This document shows positions 1 through 6,847 of a stretch of 64,000 nucleotides of DNA, piece by piece (the first letter of the stretch is position 1; each line of letters starts with the position of its first letter). The position numbers and the translations under genes are program-made. The stretch is from assembly GCA_015056815.1 (NCBI GenBank), contig SVFN01000001.1, positions 62,001-126,000 on the forward strand. The letters are read 5' to 3'. The stretch is from Lachnospiraceae bacterium (GTDB lineage Bacteria; Bacillota; Clostridia; Lachnospirales; Lachnospiraceae). Under the pieces are notes generated by a model. That model ran no database searches, had not been told where the DNA came from, and saw nothing but the letters and a program-made list of their open reading frames with translations.

Positions 1-115
1 GGTGATAAAAACGGGAGTATATCATTCGCTATAAAATCTTTCAAGAAGGTATAAAAGGAAACAGTCATGAATCCAAAGGGAGGGGATTTGTGGCTGTTTT
101 CTTTTGAACTGATCA

Positions 116-144
116 TTGAAAAAAGAAGAGAGGTTTGCTATAAT
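116..144 (+). promoter_or_regulatory. Predicted sigma-A promoter
   Basis: TTGAAA (116-121) and TATAAT (139-144) are separated by 17 bases, with a TG two bases before the -10. It would drive the short reading frame at 170 and the gene at about 263-816. Confidence 0.6.
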
Positions 145-169
145 GCTAAAAAATAACGGGAGGATGCGG

Positions 170-241
170 ATGAATAGCGAATGGTTAATGCGTATTTTAA
201 AATTCATGGGTAGCCTGATCCATTTTTTTTATGTAGGTTAA
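170..241 (+). CDS. Possible 23-residue leader peptide
   Basis: A short frame starts at ATG 170 behind a good ribosome binding site (GGGAGG, 158-163) and just downstream of the promoter at 116-144. The peptide (starts MNSEWLMRILKF, ends HFFYVG) is mildly hydrophobic and stops 21 bases before the next candidate start at 263. It may be a translated leader or chance. No function can be assigned. Confidence 0.25.
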   Translation: MNSEWLMRILKFMGSLIHFFYVG

Positions 242-294
242 GCGAAAAAACGGGGAGGTGGAATGTCAGATTATTATATGAAGATACTTATCAG

Positions 295-816
295 ATGCTT
301 GAGTGGAAGATCGTATATCATGAACAGTTCCTTCCTCAGATGAAAGTGCTGAAAGAAGCAGAGGAACATGCCGATAAGATTCTGGTCAAATGCTATTGCA
401 AAGATCCGGACGGCAAGGCGAGATGGCAATTACATCTGTTAAAAAGGAATGGAGCAATCTATAAGGATATTCCGCTTGACACACTGAAACTGATCGAACG
501 GATCACACAGGCATATCATATGAATTTTAATGAAGAGAAAGGGACAATCTGTCTGACCTGTAATGGAAGCGAGGATGCTTCTATTGCAGAGCAATCCATA
601 GAGATCGACAGGGGAAGGATAGAAGCGGTTCCGCTTGGCATGATCTATGGAAATGTGGTAATGGCGGATCTGTCACAGATGAAAATAAAACTGTCTATGG
701 GAATTACTTATGAAGAAATGGGGATCCGTCAGGTGGGAGATTATTATGTCACAGGGGATATAACCATTGGCGAAGACCGATTAGAGGTAACGGGAATCCG
801 GATTGAAAATGACTGA
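295..816 (+). CDS. Hypothetical protein, start possibly frameshifted
   Basis: This is a 173-codon frame whose product I do not recognise. It has no obvious signal peptide or membrane segment, and its second half looks beta-rich. ATG 295 has no ribosome binding site. The only strong site (GGGGAGG, 252-258) serves ATG 263, which lies in another frame and stops after 26 codons. The 295 frame is open upstream past 263. Adding one base near 278 would join MSDYY from ATG 263 to EDTYQMLEWK of the long frame. The real gene may therefore start at 263 and carry a one-base deletion or sequence error, or 295 may be reached by coupling. The gene is followed directly by the tRNA-Leu promoter region. Confidence 0.6.
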   Translation: MLEWKIVYHEQFLPQMKVLKEAEEHADKILVKCYCKDPDGKARWQLHLLKRNGAIYKDIPLDTLKLIERITQAYHMNFNEEKGTICLTCNGSEDASIAEQSIEIDRGRIEAVPLGMIYGNVVMADLSQMKIKLSMGITYEEMGIRQVGDYYVTGDITIGEDRLEVTGIRIEND

Positions 817-940
817 TCACAGCAGACTACGTGAGGGACTGCTTTATACGGCTTTTGTATACTCTTGCAGCGCAGTGAGGGAACCGAAGCAAAAGATAAC
901 ATCTTTTTTGCCGGAATTGTAAGTTTTTTGTGATTTCCAC

Positions 941-969
941 TTGAAAAATTCTGCCGGATGTGTTACAGT
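941..969 (+). promoter_or_regulatory. Promoter of tRNA-Leu
   Basis: TTGAAA (941-946) and TACAGT (964-969) are spaced by 17 bases. They end 18 bases before the tRNA 5' end, as expected for a tRNA promoter. Confidence 0.55.
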
Positions 970-987
970 AATATTCGGCTGTGATAT

Positions 988-1070
988 GCCGGCGTGTCGG
1001 AATGGCAGACGAGGCAGACTCAAAATCTGTTGTGGGCAACCACGTATGGGTTCAAGTCCCATCGCCGGCA
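988..1070 (+). tRNA. tRNA-Leu (anticodon CAA)
   Basis: The cloverleaf is complete. The acceptor arm GCCGGCG pairs with CGCCGGC, and the discriminator A is at 1070. The anticodon stem GCAGA/TCTGT holds the loop CTCAAAA, giving anticodon CAA, which reads UUG. The TTCAAGT T-loop is present, as is the long variable arm typical of class II tRNAs. The 3' CCA is not encoded. A promoter precedes it and a terminator follows within 12 bases, so it is a single-gene transcript. Confidence 0.95.
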
Positions 1071-1080
1071 TTATTGATGA

Positions 1081-1132
1081 AACCTCGGGAATACGCTGAA
1101 GAAATATAAATTCAGCAGTTCCCGGGGTTTTT
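1081..1132 (+). terminator. Terminator of tRNA-Leu
   Basis: The arms AACCTCGGGAA and TTCCCGGGGTT pair, with one T-G wobble. An inner CTGAA/TTCAG stem lies between them, and a T-run follows. Confidence 0.8.
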
Positions 1133-1334
1133 GTTGTAAGAGTATAAAGCTGTATTTTTCTAAAAACAGCCATTAGTCACTTTACAGATAGCCGTATTAT
1201 AGTTTCTGATGGAACGATCAGTGAATCGGATGTGTATTTTTGTTTCGGGAAAATCATAATGTTGCGTTTGATCATCTTCGTGAATAAATAATTCATCAGG
1301 GCTTGTCAGGTATCGGAAAATGGGAGAGATTGGA

Positions 1335-1739
1335 ATGTTACAGGAAAAAATGCAACAGATCATTGACAAAAACGCATTTGCTAAAATGATGGGGATCGAG
1401 ATTCTGGAGATCCGGGAAGGATATGCCAGAGGAAGACTTGTCATGAATGAGCTGCACACTAATATTTATGGGGGAATGCATGGAGGATGCATGTACGCCT
1501 TCGCGGATACGATCGCGGGGATTGCGTCCATCAGCTATGGTAACTATGTCAGTACGATCGACGGTAAGATGAATTACCTGCTGCCGGTGAAAGACACAGA
1601 GTATGTGATCTGTGAAGCAAAGGTGCTAAGACAGGGCGGTAAGATCGGAATCTACAATGTGACGCTTACCGGAGACAGGAAGCAGGTGTTCGCCACTGCC
1701 GATTTTACATATTACCGGATGGATAAACGCTTAGAGTAG
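1335..1739 (+). CDS. PaaI-family hotdog thioesterase
   Basis: This is a single hotdog-fold domain of 134 residues, the usual size for PaaI/YdiI-type acyl-CoA thioesterases. The family hallmark is visible as the stretch NIYGGMHGGCMYAFADTIAG, which is the HG(G) helix-start region with a downstream acidic residue used in hydrolysis. ATG 1335 is preferred because GGGAGAG lies 6 bases upstream; ATG 1320 would add five residues without such a site. The likely role is cleavage of an acyl- or aryl-CoA thioester in the cytoplasm, but the substrate cannot be read from the sequence. It stands alone between the tRNA terminator and the AlkD-like gene. Confidence 0.85.
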   Translation: MLQEKMQQIIDKNAFAKMMGIEILEIREGYARGRLVMNELHTNIYGGMHGGCMYAFADTIAGIASISYGNYVSTIDGKMNYLLPVKDTEYVICEAKVLRQGGKIGIYNVTLTGDRKQVFATADFTYYRMDKRLE

Positions 1740-1873
1740 ACGGGTCTTTTCCTTTTTTTTTATAAACTACGCACAAACTTCCATTTTTTTGTTATAATAA
1801 AAAAGTTAGTAATGATTCCGGACACCGCGAGGCGGCTGGAATGTCTGCAAGGGTAGTTTATAAAGGAGTGTCG

Positions 1874-2566
1874 ATGAAAACGATCAGTGATAGGATACGC
1901 AGAGAGCTTTTGGAAATGCAGGATCTTCCTTACAGGGACTTTCACGCGAATCTGATGCCGACAGTGGACAAAAAACGGGTGATCGGTATCCGCGTGCCGA
2001 TTCTTCGAAAGTATGCGAAAAAACTGGCAAAAGACCCGGATATCGGCAGCTTTCTGGAGGACCTTCCGCATCACTATTATGAAGAAAACAATGTACATGC
2101 TTTTGTGATCGAACAGATCAAAGATTATGAGACCTGTCTGAAGCGGGTGAAGGAATTTCTTCCTTATATAGATAACTGGGCTACCTGCGACATGATGAAT
2201 CCGAAGGTGTTTGGCAAACATACGGATGAGATTCTGAGAGAGGCAGAAAACTGGATGCGCTCGGATCAGACTTATACGATACGCTTTGGCATTGGCATGA
2301 TCATGCGATTCTTTCTGGAAGAACGGTTTAAACCAGAGTATCTGGAAACAGTCGCTTCCATCAGATCGGAAGAGTATTATGTCAATATGATGATCGCGTG
2401 GTTTTTTGCCACTGCATTGGCGAAGCAGTATGAGCAGACCCTTCCGTTTATCGAAAAAGAACGGCTGGAGTGCCGGACACATAATCAGACGATCCGAAAA
2501 GCCTGCGAAAGCTATCGGATCACGAAGGAACAAAAAGAATATCTGAGGACTTTGAAAATAAAGTGA
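1874..2566 (+). CDS. AlkD-like DNA alkylation repair protein
   Basis: The 230-residue all-helical protein matches the AlkD/HEAT-like family, DNA glycosylases that remove alkylated bases without flipping them. Family features visible are the N-terminal motif GIRVPILRKYAKKLAK, the NWATCD segment (WxxxD, equivalent to the catalytic W-D region of AlkD) and regularly spaced amphipathic helices. ATG 1874 follows AAAGGAG by 6 bases; ATG 1841 has no comparable site. A TATAAT at 1793-1798 may be its -10 element, though I see no good -35. The stop is followed 15 bases later by the Nudix start, so the two are probably co-transcribed. Confidence 0.82.
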   Translation: MKTISDRIRRELLEMQDLPYRDFHANLMPTVDKKRVIGIRVPILRKYAKKLAKDPDIGSFLEDLPHHYYEENNVHAFVIEQIKDYETCLKRVKEFLPYIDNWATCDMMNPKVFGKHTDEILREAENWMRSDQTYTIRFGIGMIMRFFLEERFKPEYLETVASIRSEEYYVNMMIAWFFATALAKQYEQTLPFIEKERLECRTHNQTIRKACESYRITKEQKEYLRTLKIK

Positions 2567-2583
2567 AAAAGTGAGGAGAAGAC

Positions 2584-3096
2584 GTGAGTAAAGAGACAGA
2601 ACTTTGGGATATTTATGATGCAGACAAACAAAAGACAGGTCGTACCATGAGACGGAATGACTGGTGCTTAAAGGATGATGAATATCATCTGACAGTACTT
2701 GGAGTGGTACGTCATACAGACGGCAGATACCTGATCACCAAACGCGTGATGACAAAGGCATGGGCACCGGGATGGTGGGAAGTCTCAGGCGGTGCCTGCA
2801 TGGCCGGGGAAGAATCAAAAGAAGCCGTTCTGCGGGAAGTCAAAGAAGAGACCGGGCTGGATGTATCCGGCTTTGAAGGCGGATATGTATTCTCCTATAA
2901 GAGAGAAAATCCGGGAGAAGGAGATAATTATTTTGTGGATATCTACCGGTTTACGGGAGAGTTTACGGAAAAAGACCTTTGCTTACAGGAAGAAGAGACG
3001 GCCGGCTGGCAGCTTGCGACGGTAGCCGAGATTGAGGAATATGCCAGACAGGGGATCTTTCTTCATTATGACAGTATCAAGAGAGTATTTGAGTAA
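2584..3096 (+). CDS. Nudix hydrolase
   Basis: The 170-residue protein contains a complete Nudix box, GX5EX7REVXEETGL, at about residues 69-91, with the metal-binding REVKEE. It begins with the pattern ELWDIYDADKQKTG, common in Nudix proteins annotated as YfcD-like or IPP-isomerase-like, which fits hydrolysis of a nucleoside-diphosphate-linked compound. The substrate is unknown. The start is GTG 2584 behind GAGGAG. It probably shares a transcript with the upstream AlkD-like gene and the downstream zinc-finger protein, which begins 14 bases after its stop. Confidence 0.88.
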   Translation: MSKETELWDIYDADKQKTGRTMRRNDWCLKDDEYHLTVLGVVRHTDGRYLITKRVMTKAWAPGWWEVSGGACMAGEESKEAVLREVKEETGLDVSGFEGGYVFSYKRENPGEGDNYFVDIYRFTGEFTEKDLCLQEEETAGWQLATVAEIEEYARQGIFLHYDSIKRVFE

Positions 3097-3110
3097 AAAA
3101 CGGGAGAGCT

Positions 3111-3431
3111 ATGGACTGCAAAGATGCGAAAAGAGCGATTCCGCATTTTTTCGCGGATGAACTGGAAGGAAAACAATTGAAGGAGTTTGTCTGGCATCTG
3201 AATAAGTGCCAGGACTGCATGGAGGAGACAACGATCCAGTATCTTGCGACAGAAGGAATCCTGCGACTGGAGGAAGGCAAGACCTTCGAACTGGACAGAG
3301 AGCTGCAGGAGAAGCTGGAATCAGCCATGCGCAGGGAGCGGTTCCGCAAGCGGTTCCGTTATACACTGGTCGCGATCGAGATTCTGTCGCTCTTTATCAT
3401 TGTATGTGTATTTATCTATGTCTTCCTATAA
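3111..3431 (+). CDS. Small putative zinc-finger, single-pass membrane protein
   Basis: The 106-residue protein has an N-terminal anti-sigma-type zinc-finger signature: C3, then HLNKCQDCMEE, giving H-x3-C-x2-C at about residues 29-36. One hydrophobic helix at the extreme C-terminus (IEILSLFIIVCVFIYVFL) should anchor it with the zinc finger in the cytoplasm. This resembles zf-HC2 proteins, but no sigma factor gene is adjacent, so an anti-sigma role is only a possibility. It starts 14 bases after the Nudix gene and is followed by polA. Confidence 0.7.
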   Translation: MDCKDAKRAIPHFFADELEGKQLKEFVWHLNKCQDCMEETTIQYLATEGILRLEEGKTFELDRELQEKLESAMRRERFRKRFRYTLVAIEILSLFIIVCVFIYVFL

Positions 3432-3508
3432 GAAACCGGCGGAGATAAAAGTATCGGGCAGTCAGTCCTTTTGGCTTTGGCAGGATAATGAAAACAGGAG
3501 AATCTAAC

Positions 3509-6157
3509 ATGAGCGAAAAATTAGTGCTGATCGATGGACACAGCATTTTAAACAGAGCGTTTTACGGAGTACCGGATCTGACAAATGCAGAGGGACTTCA
3601 TACCAATGCTGTTTACGGATTTTTAAATATTATGTTTAAGATACTGGAGGAGGAAAAGGCACAATATCTGATCGTGGCCTTTGATGTGAGTGCACCGACT
3701 TTCCGTCATGAAATGTTCAAAGAGTATAAAGGGACACGTAAACCCATGCCGGAGGAATTAAGGCAGCAGGTGCCTGTCATGAAAGAGGTCTTAACGGCCA
3801 TGGGGATCGTGATTCTGGAAAAGGCGGGACTGGAGGCAGATGATATTCTGGGGACCGTTGCGAAACATGCGGAAAAAGAAGGACTGGAAGTATCGCTTGT
3901 TTCCGGAGACAGAGATCTTTTGCAGATCGCTACAGAGCATATTAAAATCCGCATCCCCAAGACTAAGGGAAACCGTACCGAGATCGAAGACTATTATGCG
4001 AAGGACGTGCTGGAAGCCTATCAGGTCACACCGCTTCAGTTCATCGAATTGAAGGCACTGATGGGAGATACGGCAGATAATATTCCCGGAGTGCCCAAGG
4101 TGGGTCCAAAGACAGCCACGGAGCTTATGACAACTTACGGGTCCATTGAGAATATCTATGCGCATCTTGATGAGATCACCAAAAAGAGCATACACAATAC
4201 TCTGGCCGAAAACAGAGAGTTGGCGGATCTTAGTAAAGAACTTGCCACGATCCGGATCGATGCGGACATAGACTATTCTCTGGAGAAAGCCAGACTTGGC
4301 AATATATACACCAGAGAAGCCTTTGATTATTTCACAAGACTTTCCTTTAAAAATATGCTGTCACGTTTTGAAAAGGAAGTCACAGAGGATGACAGCTGCA
4401 AAGAGTTTGCTTATGTGGAAGAGTTTTCGGAAGTTGAAACGGTTTTTGCAGAACTGTTAAAAGCGCCTGTCTGCGCCTGCCAGTTTGTGGATGAGAACGG
4501 AAAACTTCTTGGCCTGGCAGTGTCATACGGAGAGAAGAAACATGTCTTTATACCGGTGAACGGCTTTGTGACGGAGAATTATCTGGTTTCACAGATGCAG
4601 ACCGTGAGAACACAGTACAAAGAGCAGCAAAAAGAAATGGCGACCTTTGATGCCAAAACAGGTTACCGGTATTTTGCATCGGATGATGTGAGCATGATCT
4701 TTGATGTGAAGCTGGCGTCATATCTGATCAATCCGTTAAAGAGTGAATATACCGTGGCAGATGTGGCAAATGAGTATTTACAGCTTATGCTGTCGGATAA
4801 AAAGCAGCTGTTTGGCAAAAAAACTCTGTCAGAAGCAATGGATTCCCAGAGAGAGGAGTTTCTGTCTTATGTCTGCTATATGAGCTATACATGTTTCCGA
4901 AGCTATGAAAAGCTTAAGACGGCACTCAAACAAAACGGGATGTTAAAGCTGTTTTACGAGATGGAAATGCCGCTGACCTATGTCCTTTACGACATGGAAA
5001 AGGCCGGGATCATCGCAAGAGCAGATGCTTTAAAAGAATATGGAGACAGGTTATCCACGCGGATCGTGGCACTGGAAGAGAGTATCTGTGAGCAGGCCGG
5101 GGAAACATTCAACATCAATTCTCCGAAGCAGCTTGGTGTGATCCTGTTTGAAAAGATGGGAATCAAGGGCGGCAAAAAGACAAAGACCGGTTATTCCACA
5201 GCAGCGGATGTGCTGGAAAAACTGAAACCGGAGCATCCGATCGTGGCAGATATTTTAGAGTACAGGACCTTGACGAAGCTCAAGTCCACCTACGCAGACG
5301 GATTGGCTGATTACATCGAAGAAGATGGCAGGATCCATTCGAACTTTAACCAGATGATCACAGCGACCGGGAGGATTTCCTCGACAGAACCGAATCTGCA
5401 GAATATCCCGATGCGCATGGAGCTGGGGCGTATGATCCGCAAGGTATTTGTGCCGGCGGAGGGGTTTGTGTTTATGGATGCGGATTATTCACAGATCGAG
5501 CTTCGTATCCTGGCACATATGGCAGATGATAAGGAGCTTATTGCGGATTACCGATCCGGCAAGGATATTCACCGGATCACTGCTTCTAAAGTATTCCACA
5601 CACCAATAGAGGAAGTGACGGATCTTCAGAGAAGAAATGCGAAAGCAGTCAATTTCGGAGTGGTTTACGGGATCAGTTCCTTTGGACTGAGTCAGGATCT
5701 GAGTATTTCGCGAAAAGAGGCTGCGCAGTATATTGAAAAGTATTTTGAGACTTATCAGGGGATTAAAGTCTTTTTGGATAAAACCGTACAGGATGCGAAG
5801 GAGAAGGGATATACGGAAACGCTCTTCGGGCGAAGAAGACCGATCCCCGAGTTATCTTCTTCCAACTTCATGCAGCGACAGTTCGGTGAACGGGCTGCCA
5901 TGAATGCGCCGATCCAGGGAACGGCGGCAGATATCATGAAGATTGCCATGATCAATGTGTGGCGCGCACTAAAGGAGCAGAGGCTGCGCTCGAGGCTGAT
6001 CATACAGGTGCATGATGAGCTTTTGATCGAAACTGCGGTGGAAGAGACTGAACAGGTGAGAAAGATCCTGACGGACGAGATGAAAAATGCGGTGAAGCTG
6101 TCGGTAGCGCTGGAGATCGATCTGCACACCGGTAAGGACTGGTACGAGGCAAAATGA
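3509..6157 (+). CDS. polA: DNA polymerase I
   Basis: The product (882 residues) fills gaps and removes RNA primers in replication and repair. The 5'-nuclease domain (about 1-290) shows AFDVSAPTFRHE, EADDILG, SGDRDLLQ and the helix-hairpin-helix GVPKVGPKTA. The polymerase domain shows motif A (DADYSQIELR, about residue 657), motif B (RRNAKAVNFGVVYG) and motif C (VHDE, about 834). The middle 3'-5' exonuclease domain (about 300-480) lacks the DxE and YxxxD catalytic signatures, so proofreading is probably lost, as in Bacillus-type PolI. ATG 3509 follows ACAGGAG; ATG 3488 would add seven residues. Its stop overlaps the coaE start. Confidence 0.97.
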   Translation: MSEKLVLIDGHSILNRAFYGVPDLTNAEGLHTNAVYGFLNIMFKILEEEKAQYLIVAFDVSAPTFRHEMFKEYKGTRKPMPEELRQQVPVMKEVLTAMGIVILEKAGLEADDILGTVAKHAEKEGLEVSLVSGDRDLLQIATEHIKIRIPKTKGNRTEIEDYYAKDVLEAYQVTPLQFIELKALMGDTADNIPGVPKVGPKTATELMTTYGSIENIYAHLDEITKKSIHNTLAENRELADLSKELATIRIDADIDYSLEKARLGNIYTREAFDYFTRLSFKNMLSRFEKEVTEDDSCKEFAYVEEFSEVETVFAELLKAPVCACQFVDENGKLLGLAVSYGEKKHVFIPVNGFVTENYLVSQMQTVRTQYKEQQKEMATFDAKTGYRYFASDDVSMIFDVKLASYLINPLKSEYTVADVANEYLQLMLSDKKQLFGKKTLSEAMDSQREEFLSYVCYMSYTCFRSYEKLKTALKQNGMLKLFYEMEMPLTYVLYDMEKAGIIARADALKEYGDRLSTRIVALEESICEQAGETFNINSPKQLGVILFEKMGIKGGKKTKTGYSTAADVLEKLKPEHPIVADILEYRTLTKLKSTYADGLADYIEEDGRIHSNFNQMITATGRISSTEPNLQNIPMRMELGRMIRKVFVPAEGFVFMDADYSQIELRILAHMADDKELIADYRSGKDIHRITASKVFHTPIEEVTDLQRRNAKAVNFGVVYGISSFGLSQDLSISRKEAAQYIEKYFETYQGIKVFLDKTVQDAKEKGYTETLFGRRRPIPELSSSNFMQRQFGERAAMNAPIQGTAADIMKIAMINVWRALKEQRLRSRLIIQVHDELLIETAVEETEQVRKILTDEMKNAVKLSVALEIDLHTGKDWYEAK

Positions 6158-6768
6158 TGAAGATCATCGGGATCACAGGCGGCGTGGGTGCCGGTAAATC
6201 CAGGATTTTAAAACATATCAAAGAAAATTATAACGCAAGGATCCTGTTGGCAGACGAGGCTGCAAACGAGATCAAGCTGCGGGGCAGGGAGTGTTATGAG
6301 CCGCTGGTAAGACTTTTGGGCACAGAAGTTCTGGGAAGGGATTTGGAAATCGACAGAGGCAGGATGGCCCGGATCATTTTCAGTGACAAAGAAAAGCTCT
6401 CAGCAGTCAATGCGATCCTTCATCCGGCGGTACGGCGGTTTATTCTGCAAAGTATCGAGGAGGAAAAACAGAAGAATGAGGTGGATTACTTTGTTCTCGA
6501 AGCGGCACTTTTGATCGAGGAACACTATGATGAGATCGTGGACGAACTCTGGTACATTTATGCGGATGAGGCGACACGGAGCAAAAGATTAAAAGATAGT
6601 CGCGGCTACAGCGAGGAGAAAATTCATGCGATCATGGCAGGGCAGCTATGCGACGAAGAATTCAGGGCTTCCTGTCAGGTCGTGATCGACAACAGCAAAA
6701 CGGTGGAAGAAGCCTGCAGACAGGTGGATGAGAGACTGGATCATATCAAAGAAGTCTGCAGACAATAG
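6154..6768 (+). CDS. coaE: Dephospho-CoA kinase
   Basis: The product phosphorylates the ribose 3'-hydroxyl of dephospho-CoA, the last step of coenzyme A synthesis. The 204-residue protein has the P-loop GGVGAGKS at about residues 8-15, the CoA-domain LADEAAN and HPAVRR motifs, and LLIEEHYDEIVDELW, where most family members have a similar LLFE segment. Its ATG overlaps the polA stop (ATGA), indicating translational coupling; ATG 6157 is an alternative start. The polA-coaE pair is common in Firmicutes. Confidence 0.95.
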   Translation: MMKIIGITGGVGAGKSRILKHIKENYNARILLADEAANEIKLRGRECYEPLVRLLGTEVLGRDLEIDRGRMARIIFSDKEKLSAVNAILHPAVRRFILQSIEEEKQKNEVDYFVLEAALLIEEHYDEIVDELWYIYADEATRSKRLKDSRGYSEEKIHAIMAGQLCDEEFRASCQVVIDNSKTVEEACRQVDERLDHIKEVCRQ

Positions 6769-6790
6769 CCATGGGAAGGTTGTAGATGGT

Positions 6791-6824
6791 GTATCTGGAA
6801 GGGCGAAACGCCCCGGACAGATAC
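6791..6824 (+). other. Nested hairpin in the coaE to ftsA-like gap
   Basis: GTATCTG (6791-6797) pairs with CAGATAC (6818-6824) around an inner GGGCG-AAA-CGCCC stem. It ends 12 bases before the GGAGG of the next gene and lacks a T-run, so it is more likely a processing or translation-control structure than a terminator. Confidence 0.5.
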
Positions 6825-6847
6825 CGGGATAATACGGAGGAATAGCA

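Noticed and set aside
1760-2533. Minus-strand open frame opposite the AlkD-like gene
   Set aside because: The plus-strand gene has clear family motifs and a good start; the antisense product has none.
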